64,000 nucleotides of DNA from contig NC_089244.1 in the NCBI RefSeq assembly GCF_000512585.2, positions 868,001 to 932,000 on the forward strand. Direction: 5' to 3'. Under the pieces are notes generated by a model. The model saw only the letters and a list, made by a program, of their open reading frames with translations, did not search any database and had not been told where the DNA came from. This document shows, piece after piece, positions 37,401 through 48,134 of this stretch (positions are counted from its first letter, which is position 1; each line of letters begins with the position of its first letter). A program made the translations under genes and the position numbers. Origin of the DNA: Kwoniella bestiolae CBS 10118. Lineage: Eukaryota; Basidiomycota; Tremellomycetes; Tremellales; Cryptococcaceae.

Positions 37401-38346
37401 ACTCAGCCTCGAGATGTCTTGCGACATGATCTGGGTAAAGAGACGGATGGTCCCGTTGGTAAAGCCATATTGTTCTTCAACCACATATCGAGATGGTAAG
37501 TAAGGTTCTGGTTTTCTTCAGCTCACGACAATTGCTAATCTAATTTGCCTCTGGGTATGTAGGGTCTCCACCCTGATCCTCACCCACCCCAAACCCAAAC
37601 ATCGTGCTCGCATTATCGAACGCTTCATAATGATCGCACACCAACTCCGTCGTCTGAACAACTACGACACCCTCTACGCCGTAATCTCAGGAATGCGAGA
37701 GACGTCCGTCCATCGTCTATCCCTCACTCAATCCTTGGTCGGGGTATCACCAACCTTGGAAAAAGATTATCAATCGCACTTGAAATTGATGGATCCTCGA
37801 GGAGGTTACGTGCATTATCGACGAGCTCTCCAAGCGGACATCTCTAATGGAAGAGCATCAATCCCTTTGTTGACTAATATACTGGGGCTGGTCAACCGAC
37901 TACAGAATGTGAGGAAGGAGGATAAACGTACAGTGGAGGTGATAGATCAAGATGGAATTAAGAGGAACAGGGTGGAGATTCAGTGGGATAAATTTTACAA
38001 GATTGGGGAGATATTACATATCATTACTGAATGTCAGATACGAGGGCCGATCGTTAGAGGAGATGTGCAGGAGGGATTCAGGAGGGTGGTGGAGGATACG
38101 GCGATAATTTCGAATGAAGATGTGAGTGTTGTTTCATATTGATTTCTTCTTCCCCTTTTACAACTCAGAGGAGAAAGAGGGAACCGATGCCTTGTCTTGT
38201 CTTGTAAGGCTGTGCGAATGAACCAACAACTAATTCATCGTTCATCACAGGGCCTATGGGAACGATCGCAGTTGCTCGAACCAAGCGGAGGAGGTACGGT
38301 CGGAGGCAAGGTGTTGAAGCGATTGGTGAATCTTGGATTCTCATAG
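34450..38346 (+). CDS. Ras-type GEF with an N-terminal Ras-like P-loop domain
   Basis: Exons from 34450-34878 and 34952-about 35092, ending with a last exon of about 80 nt at 38346. An N-terminal Ser-rich arm (1-143) leads to a small-GTPase-like domain: GHEHVGKTT (P-loop, about residue 158), then VEFLEMN in place of DxxG, VAGVIFCYDAG, and ACKSD in place of NKxD. A low-complexity linker follows, then RasGEF_N (LTAEELLNRLFAAIVSS, FVRAFAMTFRRFMEP) and the CDC25-like catalytic domain (FNHISRWVSTLIL, RARIIERFIMIAHQLRRLNNYDTLYAVISGM, LTNILGLVNRLQ). It would load GTP onto a Ras-family protein at membranes; whether its own domain binds GTP is unknown. The exon path at 35092-35215 is not fully resolved: a short exon (about QVVRTLADLR) appears there. 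No SH3 domain, so it is not a full Cdc25. Confidence 0.85.
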
Positions 38347-39317
38347 CGCTAGAGTTTGCATTCATTCGGTATTGTCAATACCACTTCTTTGGACATCCTA
38401 TTTTGACTTTTGACTGTACAGTACAGTATATCACGATATTCGCGGGTGTATGTGTATGTAACGATCTACATGAAAGTAAAATAAATTATAAAGGCAATAA
38501 CGCAGCAATGTAGATTATGCTGTCAAGATTCAATCATTGGACATGTAACTCAATATTCATCTCTTCGTCGTTTTACTCGACTACAACTCGACATAAGACA
38601 TATAGTGGAGAAAAGAGAAAGAAAGAGAGAATCATGGAACTGACTAAATCAACGTGCTGGGTATATTATAAATAGGAAATAGGAAAGAGATGATACAACA
38701 AGAGTACTTCACTTCGTATTTTTCACAATCTTCATAATTTCTTCACTTTTTCGTTTGGGTAAGTGAGATTCTTCTTGAAATAATTCTGAAAGTGTGATAC
38801 TCGCCGACGTTATACACCCTAACCCACACTGTACACTGTACCAGTATCAACGCACAGACCCCTCTATACTCACCATCAAACCTCATAACTCAACCGACCA
38901 CAAGTGCCACATCCATCAAACCCATCAGACCATCGTAGTTGCCCTGTGTCATGCATGATGTGCAACTAGTCACGTTAAGATCTCTTGACCCATGCGAGAT
39001 ACCATACGATACTGTAAAGCATAATCAGAGAGTAGTATATATCAGTACATGGTACATTTCACTATCATCTTCCTATTCTTTCTGTCCACCCGAAAATCCT
39101 ATAATGATATAAATAGAGGTCAATGTCAATGAAAATACCGACAGATCCTCATGATTCAAATTCAGAGGCTCTAAATGTAATGTAATGAACAAATCATAAC
39201 AAATCGCAGTTGAATTGGGAGTACAAAGAACAAAACCATAAACATACCCAAAAATATAAGTACAAATACCCAATACCCAATACCTGATACCCGAACCGAA
39301 CTCAACTAGATCACTCA
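38347..39317. other. Convergent region between RasGEF and the bZIP locus
   Basis: Almost 1 kb of AT-rich sequence with poly(A)-like motifs and no recognised gene. The ORF at 39073-39399 (-) overlaps the next entry and is unsupported. Confidence 0.4.
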
Positions 39318-39700
39318 TCAAACTGTAAAATACCAGCGAGTATCTCCGCCCAATCGACATCCGTTCATCTCCAAACTCAAACCCAGGTTTCGAGCCCACA
39401 GTCTATCTTTGAAACCCATAGCCATTTGTCCGCCTTGTAATCTCCCCAAGAGGAGTAACAAGCTGATACCCCGTCGAGTATCGGGACAAGACCAGAGGGA
39501 CGTCCTAATGGCATTGAGAAAAGGGACGTATAAGGTCGGTTCACCGATATGGGAGAATATCCAAAGTACGTCAGGAGGTTGGAAAAACTCCACAGGATTG
39601 TTTACTGGGATGATTATCTCTTCATCTTCATCTTTTGTTGCGCTGATAGTGGGATCAAATTTATGGGTTAGAGGTTACCTCCATCAGAATTGAGTGACGA
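39318..39700 (-). other. Coding-like tail ORF, possible extra 3' exon or separate gene
   Basis: On the minus strand an open frame from about 39660 to the stop at 39318 reads ATKDEDEEIIIPVNNPVEFF, then QPPDVLWIFSHIGEP, LWSCPDTRRG, and GGQMAMGFKDRLWARNL. It looks like a real protein: the composition is balanced and it has Cys and Trp. A TAACCC branch-like site and a CAG acceptor lie about 39650-39680. It could be a last exon of the bZIP gene, but its phase does not fit the good donors there, or a separate gene. No family was recognised. Confidence 0.45.
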
Positions 39701-39749
39701 GATTGACCATAATTGGACTGCGGCAAGATTGAAGAGCAGGGTGGGGTGC

Positions 39750-41885
39750 CTACTGCTTGACAGATACGCTGGATTGAGGTGATTGAGCGTTAGAAGCTGG
39801 TTGTAATGGTGATGGAGACATGTTTAGATAATTGGTAGGGCTGAAGGGATTGTTAACGCCCGACGAGGAGGGCGATTGGGTCGATCCGGTAAGGTTAAAC
39901 AATTGAGAAGGCGAATTACCACCGAAGATCTGTTGTAGTTGAGCATTGAACGCATCCTCCTGATCCATGGCGTTACTACCCGATCCTGATCCACCATTCA
40001 TGTCTGTATCAACGTTGTTTCCTCCGCCAGTCAGGGAAGCCAAGAACTCGTTTACACTGTTGTCGGTGATATCATTCCAATTGTTCATTGGATCAGCCAC
40101 CGCAGCAACCTCGGAAGTGGGATCTCGGAATGCGAATCTATTGAAGTCATGCTGGAATGAATTCTGATTCTGAAGTTGTTGCTGTTGGGGAGCGATCGGT
40201 TGTTGTTGTTGTTGTGGGACGACTGATTGTGGTTGAAGCTGCTGCTGCTGTTGAGGCTGTTGGAATTGCTGTTGCTGAGTTTGCATCGAACTCGTACTTG
40301 TACCCATAAAATTGAAAGGATCCCACATTTGTTCACCAGCATCAGCGAACGACATCAAGGAAGGTTGAGAGTTGAGCATAGTGAATGGCGTAGGGTTGAC
40401 ATTGTTGCCATACAATGCAGATGAGAACTGTTGATTGTTGTTACTGTTCTGTTGCGATTGATCGGCCAACAACGCTTCGACACCTTGAGGGTACAAAGAA
40501 GCCCACAATGCATTGATGTCAGATTGGTTGGAAGGGGACGAAGGGGCGACAGAGGAGCTAGAACTGGTGCCGAACGATTGAAGTTGATTGCTTGAGAGGG
40601 AATCACTTCGGGATTGAACAGGATTGGCATGAGGTCGACTGAAATCCATACCGTTGTTGTTGGTATTACTGTTAGCGGTAACATTGTTGTTGTTACCAAA
40701 GAGGAACGCGTTGAAGGCATTCGACTGAAGAAGATCAGGTTGCTGTTGTTGTTGATTGCTGTTATCCGTGGTGTTACCATTGCTGCTGTTCATTGAGACC
40801 AGTGATTCAGGCGAATCAACCATTCGACCATTTGGTAGAGGAGCAGAAATCTCGTTGATGCTCTTCAGACCATCGTCAACTGAGCTGAGAGGTGGAGTAG
40901 GTGGTTTGGCAGTTTGCGGTCTAGGGATGCTGAAAGGTGAAGTACCAGAGGTATTATTGTTGTTATTGTTATTGGGAGAATTACCATTGCCACCAACAGG
41001 CATTGAAAAGGTAAATGCAGATTGCTTGAGAGAGATGTTCTCCTCCTGCAATCGTTTGAGTATACCTCGAAGGTTTTCATTCTCCACCGAAGCTCCATAG
41101 GATTTGGCTTCGAGTTCAGCAACCTTCTGTTCGAGCTGCAAAAGTCGAATACTCAAATCAGCATAATTACTGACGAATTGCAAAGGCAAGCAAGCAATTA
41201 CTCACGTCTTTGACCTTTGCTTCACGTCTCTCCCTGAAAGCCTTTTGTGCAGCTCTGTTCTGCTCTTTCCTCCTTGCAGCCTTGTTTGGTTCTTTCCCCT
41301 CTCCACTGGTTGACTTACGCCCGCCCTTCTTTCCAGACTTTGTGGGCTTATCATCATTGTGCATCCTCTTGTCCTCGTGTCCGGACATATCAGAGTCGGA
41401 GTCTGCAGACAAAATGATACGAGTCAACATGAGACTCAGGTCACAAGGAAGGGAGAAGAGAGATGTGGGAGGGAGAAGGGATAAGACTGACCTTCCTCAT
41501 CCTCCTCATCAACCGAATTGTTCCTATTCCTATTCGTTTGCCCCACTTTCCTCTTATTCGCACCTGCACCACTGACTCGTCTATTCCCGCTGACCTCTGG
41601 AGAGGCATCATCCTCCGAATCGTCCGATACGCTCAGTGCTCTGGTCTGCTTATCTGGTGAGACTGAATTTTCTTTGGCTGAAGGGGGTGTATCTTCCGGA
41701 GTATCTCTTCCAGGTACAGGCATACTGTTAAAGAACGCTGATGGAGGGAGAGAAGTGGGGTTGGTAGAAGGATTGCCTAGAACATCTTTACCGATGGTGG
41801 TGTTGTCGGCTGATATGTCGTCGGATGAGAAGGTGTTGAGGTAGTTTAGAAACGCGGAAGTGTTGGGAGATAATACGCTGTCCAT
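39750..41885 (-). CDS. AP-1/Yap-type bZIP transcription factor
   Basis: Three exons (minus): 41492-41885, 41206-41402 and 39750-41135; phases close to 658 aa. An acidic, Ser-rich head (1-150) precedes the basic region (about 171-197), KEQNRAAQKAFRERREAKVKD. The QNRAAQKAFRERRE string is the Yap/Pap1 signature. A leucine zipper follows (LEQKVAELEAKSYG...NENLRGILKRL, 198-225). The rest is Asn/Gln/Ser-rich with long Gln runs (about 40190-40290). Such factors act in the nucleus on oxidative or drug stress via TTAC half sites. The Cys-rich nuclear-export domain known in Yap1 is not visible in this frame, since it has no cysteine cluster near its end. It is convergent with the RasGEF gene and divergent from Swi1, with a long upstream region. 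Confidence 0.9.
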
Positions 41886-44360
41886 TTTAACAAAGGATTG
41901 ATATGTCGGAAATTATAAACTGTATTTGTGTACCACTGCGAGGTATAATGATACTACACCGCTTCTCAGAACGGTGAGGAGACAGTTGCTCGCTCAGTTG
42001 ACTATAAGACCACTATACAGTGGCCATGTATTGGTGTGAAGGGACCAGGTCGAAGGAATGTGAAGAATACCAATTCCGATTTTTTAGGTTCTTGTATACG
42101 TTATGGTTGAGCACGGATGATCAAATAGGTGGTAGGCACTCGAACTGTGCTGGGTGATAGTAATGAAGGGATAATTGAGACGGTGGTTGATGATGACAGT
42201 GAGGTGTTGTCGAAGGAGGATTTATGAGAAATGAACGTGTGAGAGCGATACACGGATGCGGTAGATTAACGGCCGATGTTGGTTCGAGGTGGCGAAAAGC
42301 GAGAGGAGAAGGGGAGAGATGAATCTAGCAGCACCGTCGGAAGCTATTTTGGCAAGTTGAGCTGATTGGGATTGTAAATGTCGATCAGTGATATGGTATG
42401 TACGGATCTGAGAGATTGAGAGGCGAGGTGAAACGAAAAACCAAAAAATGAGGAGAATGAAAATGTACAGTACGGTAATGACGGTGGTACGGTTTGTACG
42501 GTGATGAATGATGGTGATGACTCACTCTCCACTTTGCACTCTGTTCGTACTGTACGGTGAACAGTAGTTGTTCTATGGTGGAATATTCCTACTCCTATCT
42601 ACGGTGACCGAATTGGAAGTTCTGGTATAGTACGTATTACAGACTATGACCATATGGGTTGTAATGAACATTGTAATTGCGGTATGGTGCGGGCTTATAA
42701 ACAACTACTGACGGGCTAATCCCCCCGCGTAATACCACTCTGTCCGCACAAAGTATCCGCACCGCTCAAATCGTCTCAGGGTCCAACTTTGAAAAATCAA
42801 AAACAAAGGAGGGTGCTGAGTAAGCTTGAATTCCTCCATGACAACGAATGTGGCATCAGATTGCTACAATCTCGGAACACGGTTGATATTCGGCTTACAA
42901 TTGAACAGGTCCGACCTGAGATTCCAAGGTGTGGCTGAGCTAGTCGATGTTATGAGTAGTCAGCCGTACCTCACTCCGAGCCGTTGGAATGCCATCCACT
43001 CGTACTCTGGTGAGGGGAGCAGGATAGTAGGGCCGAACGGAGACGGAGATGGTGGAAAGAGGTACCTACACTCCCATGTCAACGGGACTAGTACGAGTGC
43101 CACACACTACATTACTAGGAATAGACAACGTGGTATGTTAACGGTAGTGCGATCGAACAAGGAAGTATCTTTCGACTTCGGTGCCTGAATTGCAAAAGCT
43201 GTTTTAGCATCGATTGGGATTTGCCAGATTATCAGGCTGACAAAGTTACCTTTTTCTGACATTGCTATCCAGCAAGTGTGGCTGATATGGATGACTTTCC
43301 TTTTTTCACCATACAAAGGAATTAACCCACGCAAACGCAAACCCTGTCCTTCTCGCTTTGCTTTGTCGTGTCACCGTCCAATCCAATCCATCTCACCCAC
43401 CATACATCATACCATACATCATCATCATAGCTTTGACTTGCGGATATCTGCTACAATTAAATCAAATCCAACACGGTTTCACGTTACCAAGAAATAGCAG
43501 TACTTGTTTTTTATCCGGCCGAGCGATTAGATAAATCCATTTATTAGATATCATTTGATCGATTGATTCCTTAGATCCGAATTAGAGACTCAGAATCAGA
43601 ATAATCAAAAACAAAACAAAACAAAGATAACGACCCCATCAACCTGACCTCACCCCGTCCCGTCCCTTTCACACTATCCCCGGATCATACGCCTTAGACC
43701 TTACTTATCAAAGTACGAATATCAATCAATCTCCGTCTTTTGGCTTTGGCGTTGTCTGTTAGTCAAGACCAAGACCGTGTGACGTGACGTGTTCCTCGCT
43801 TCTTATTTTCCCATACACCTTTCAAACTTATCTATCAGATCACCAATCATTAAATTTACGATAACTTCCCGCGGTAAACTCGGCCAAGATCTTTCTCAGC
43901 AGATCTTCCATTTTAGATAATCAACTATCGTCAACGAACGTTCGGGTAATTCCTTGATTGGTCTCACACGAAACGGTAGAGTGAAACGGGCCGACATTCC
44001 TTCTTCAGCTTGTAGCGTCGTCAATCACAAGACACGACGGGTAGAAACACGGGCCGCGAGGAGTTTAGCACCAGCACACAGCTTTGCTTGGTCTTGGTGA
44101 AACGCGTGACACGGTGTAAGAGGGAGATCACACAGTTGTCGTCATTTGATTCTAGACATTGATCCCATTTCACATTGTGAGTCACGTAGCCACAGCCACA
44201 GCCACTATCGTTGGATTTTCCTTCCAACCCCCATCTTCGTGCACCATTCATCCTTTTTATCATTTATTCGAAAGTGGAGGTGGTCCACCTTGATCGCCTT
44301 TGCCTTGGCTAATCCATTTCATCGTCATTTGTCCAGATCAATGTCGGTTGATCTATAGTC
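41886..44360. other. Long divergent spacer, bZIP promoter and first-copy Swi1 leader
   Basis: About 2.5 kb. Next to the bZIP start there are repeated GTACGG/TACGGT words (about 42467-42605). From about 42850 to 43790 lies a sequence that reappears, rearranged, in the mosaic region 45525-46390. From 43792 on it is the first copy of the Swi1 upstream leader. The ORF 42826-43188 (+, 120 codons) has no family and probably is not a gene. Confidence 0.6.
42467..42605. promoter_or_regulatory. Cluster of GTACGG-type words upstream of the bZIP gene
   Basis: GTACGG or TACGGT appears at about 42471, 42487, 42496 and 42553, with a partly palindromic GTACTGTACGGTGAACAG. It lies about 0.6 kb upstream of the bZIP start. 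It may be a control site; this is inference from repetition only. Confidence 0.3.
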
Positions 44361-45524
44361 ATGACCACTCCCACACCTACCACCTCTTCCTTACCAATAC
44401 CCAACAACAACCTAGGACGCGTATCACCCATCGACCCCAATCTCGCTCAACAGTCTCCTTCCTTCAATCCCAACTCCTTCACTGGACACCCTCTTCTTCC
44501 TTCCCACGTCCTCCACCACATACCAATGGAATCCCACCTCCACCCCATCAACAACCTATAGCAGGTCCCTCCCGTCCTCCCCTCATCAACAACCTCCAAA
44601 TCAGTTCCAACAGCAGTATGCTGCTCTCGGTGGCCTACCAGGCCAGCAGCAACAGAATGGCGGACCATCGTTTGACCCTTCGGTTCATGCGAGATTGCTG
44701 CTCGCTGCTCAGCAGCAGGCGCAAGCTTCAGCAGCTGCGAATGGAGTGAATGGAGGAGGAGGAACTCAGAGACCACCAGGTATGCCCGACTTGGCTGCTA
44801 TGGCGAGTAACATGCCTGGGAATAGGGATGCTATAATGAAACAGGTAAATTGCATCCTGCTTCCATCCTGGTTTATCGCTCATCCTTCCATTCATTTCTG
44901 ACTTGACTTCTCCCCTCAGCTACAGGCTCTTCAGACTTCCCAGGCCCAGAGAGCTAGACATGCTCTGGCCCAACCACCGCCTGGAACACAAGCTCCCGCA
45001 GTCACCGGTACACCCGCCCCTACTGCTCCTTCACCAGCCAACATGACAGCTCCTTCGCCTATGACAGCTCCCTCACCTGCAAACACTTCCTCTCAGCAAC
45101 CTCAATACAACCAGCAGCAGAACCCCGATCCTGCGCAGACTCTCAAGATAACAATTCGCAACCAGATCAGCCGTACCAACAGACGCCTAATGCTCAAGGT
45201 CAACAACAACAACAACAACAACAGCAGTCTAACATGGCTAACGGAGCTGGATTTGGTGCACCTCCGGACCGCAAGGAATGGCACAGCAACAGCGAGATTT
45301 CCTGCTGGCTCAAGGCGAAAAGATGAGAGCTGCCCAGCAGTTGCAGATACAACGTCAACAGCAGCAGCAACAACATCAACATCAGCAGCAACCATCGTCA
45401 AGTCAGAATGACATGCAGAATATTCAATCCCAGTCACAAGCAACGCCCTCCTCACATCCCGGTCAACTACCCATGCCCACCAATCCTATACCTCAAGGAT
45501 CTACACCTCAAATGCGTCCACCAG
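43792..45524 (+). repeat. First copy of a 1.7 kb direct repeat (Swi1 leader and 5' exons)
   Basis: Pairs with 46391-48134, offset about 2.60 kb. It runs through the leader, the start codon (44361 versus 46963), intron 1 and most of exon 2. The offset grows from 2602 at the ATG to 2610 at the end, equal to 8 bases missing from this copy. Confidence 0.95.
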
Positions 45525-45540
45525 ACAACAATTCTAGATT
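44361..45540 (+). pseudogene. Broken 5' copy of the Swi1 gene
   Basis: Starts with the same ATG and frame as the intact gene but is cut by losses: one C near 44493, one C near 44580, one C in the intron tract near 44919, three C in a run near 45018 (in frame), one C near 45145 and one T near 45268. The frame breaks after about 44 codons and cannot give Swi1. Almost every loss sits in a C run, and coding and non-coding parts are hit alike, which is more typical of consensus errors in a long-read assembly than of decay. The copy ends inside exon 2 and runs into the mosaic region. I treat it as non-functional or artefactual. Confidence 0.85.
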
Positions 45541-46390
45541 GCAAATCTCGGAACACGGTTGATATTCGGCTTACAATTGAACAGATTCAATGGGCGAGCT
45601 AGCGTTTAAGTTCAGGTACTTGGGTTGGAATGCCAACTGACTTGGTGGGGAGAGATTAGGCGAACGAACGGTGTGAAAACCAACCTGTCAACGCTTACGA
45701 GTGACCACTACATTACAGGTAGACAAGGGTATGTTAACGGTAGTGCGATCGAACAAGAAGTATCTTTCGACTTCGAGTGCCGATGCAAACTGATAAATGC
45801 CGATCCAATGCTCTCAGCAATTGACAAAAGCCTTTTTCTGACATTTATAGCATGACATTGCTGAGCAAGTTGGCCATATGGATATTTCCTTTTTCACCAT
45901 ACAAAGGAATTAACGCAAACGCAAACCCTGTCCAGCTTGTCGGTCACCGACCAATCCATCTCACCCACCATATGACATACCTACATCATCCATAGCTTTG
46001 GACTTGCGGATATCTGCGCAAAATTAAATCGCAAATCCAACACTCACTTTGCTTTGTCGAAATAGCAGTACTCCAATCCAATTTCACCCACCATATCCGG
46101 CCGAGCGATTAGATAAATCCATTTATTAGATATCATTTGATCGCTATTGAATTCCTTAGAAATCCAATTAGAGACGTTACAGAGAAGAAGCAGTAATCAA
46201 AACAAAACGATTAAACAAAGATAACGACCCCATATCATTTGGATCATACGATTCCTCACCCCGTCCGTCCCTTTCACACTAATAATCATCAACGCCTTAG
46301 ACCTAAAAAGTACGAATACAATCATTCCGGCTTTTTGGCTTTGGCGTTGTCTGTTAGTCAAGACCAAGACTTGTGTACGAATGACGTCAA
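45525..46390. other. Mosaic junction region, probable assembly artefact
   Basis: The sequence matches alternating small pieces of Swi1 exon 2/3 (about 48134-48540) and of the spacer at about 42865-43790. An example is a 40-base match to 42870-42912 at 45548-45590, followed within a few bases by fragments such as CAACCTGTC (as in 48361) and then GGTATGTTAACGGTAG (as in 43133). No gene is supported here. Confidence 0.75.
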
Positions 46391-48134
46391 TTCCTCGCTT
46401 CTTATTTTCCCATACACCTTTCAAACTTATCTATCAGATCACCAATCATTAAATTTACGATAATTTACTTCCCGCGGTAAACTCGGCCAAGATCTTTCTC
46501 AGCAGATCTTCCATTTTAGATAATCAACTATCGTCAACGAACGTTCGGGTAATTCCTTGATTGGTCTCACACGAAACGGTAGAGTGAAACGGGCCGACAT
46601 TCCTTCTTCAGCTTGTAGCGTCGTCAATCACAAGACACGACGGGTAGAAACACGGGCCGCGAGGAGTTTAGCACCAGCACACAGCTTTGCTTGGTCTTGG
46701 TGAAACGCGTGACACGGTGTAAGAGGAGATCACACAGTTGTCGTCATTTGATTCTAGACATTGATCCCATTTCACATTGTGAGTCACGTAGCCACAGCCA
46801 CAGCCACTATCGTTGGATTTTCCTTCCAACCCCCATCTTCGTGCACCATTCATCCTTTTTATCATTTATTCGAAAGTGGAGGTGGTCCACCTTGATCGCC
46901 TTTGCCTTGGCTAATCCATTTCATCGTCATTTGTCCAGATCAATGTCGGTTGATCTATAGTCATGACCACTCCCACACCTACCACCTCTTCCTTACCAAT
47001 ACCCAACAACAACCTAGGACGCGTATCACCCATCGACCCCAATCTCGCTCAACAGTCTCCTTCCTTCAATCCCAACTCCTTCACTGGACACCCCTCTTCT
47101 TCCTTCCCACGTCCTCCACCACATACCAATGGAATCCCACCTCCACCCCATCAACAACCTATAGCAGGTCCCTCCCGTCCTCCCCCTCATCAACAACCTC
47201 CAAATCAGTTCCAACAGCAGTATGCTGCTCTCGGTGGCCTACCAGGCCAGCAGCAACAGAATGGCGGACCATCGTTTGACCCTTCGGTTCATGCGAGATT
47301 GCTGCTCGCTGCTCAGCAGCAGGCGCAAGCTTCAGCAGCTGCGAATGGAGTGAATGGAGGAGGAGGAACTCAGAGACCACCAGGTATGCCCGACTTGGCT
47401 GCTATGGCGAGTAACATGCCTGGGAATAGGGATGCTATAATGAAACAGGTAAATTGCATCCTGCTTCCATCCTGGTTTATCGCTCATCCTTCCATTCATT
47501 TCTGACTTGACTTCTCCCCCTCAGCTACAGGCTCTTCAGACTTCCCAGGCCCAGAGAGCTAGACATGCTCTGGCCCAACCACCGCCTGGAACACAAGCTC
47601 CCGCAGTCACCGGTACACCCGCCCCCCCTACTGCTCCTTCACCAGCCAACATGACAGCTCCTTCGCCTATGACAGCTCCCTCACCTGCAAACACTTCCTC
47701 TCAGCAACCTCAATACAACCAGCAGCAGAACCCCGATCCTGCGCAGACTCTCCAAGATAACAATTCGCAACCAGATCAGCCGTACCAACAGACGCCTAAT
47801 GCTCAAGGTCAACAACAACAACAACAACAACAGCAGTCTAACATGGCTAACGGAGCTGGATTTGGTGCACCTTCCGGACCGCAAGGAATGGCACAGCAAC
47901 AGCGAGATTTCCTGCTGGCTCAAGGCGAAAAGATGAGAGCTGCCCAGCAGTTGCAGATACAACGTCAACAGCAGCAGCAACAACATCAACATCAGCAGCA
48001 ACCATCGTCAAGTCAGAATGACATGCAGAATATTCAATCCCAGTCACAAGCAACGCCCTCCTCACATCCCGGTCAACTACCCATGCCCACCAATCCTATA
48101 CCTCAAGGATCTACACCTCAAATGCGTCCACCAG
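46391..48134 (+). repeat. Second copy of the direct repeat
   Basis: Intact partner of 43792-45524. It feeds directly into the complete Swi1 gene. The one base it lacks relative to the first copy lies near 46722 (GAGG versus GAGGG). Confidence 0.95.

Noticed and set aside
39750..41135. Yap1-type cysteine-rich redox domain at the end of the bZIP
   Set aside because: No cysteine cluster is present in this frame; the call stays at Yap-type by the basic region only.
42826..43188. 120-codon ORF on the plus strand
   Set aside because: No family and no splice or promoter support; parts recur in the mosaic region, so it is a spacer sequence.
43792..48134. A genuine tandem duplication giving a second Swi1 paralogue
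   Set aside because: The first copy ends inside exon 2, has several frameshifts, and joins to a mosaic; it cannot be a working paralogue.
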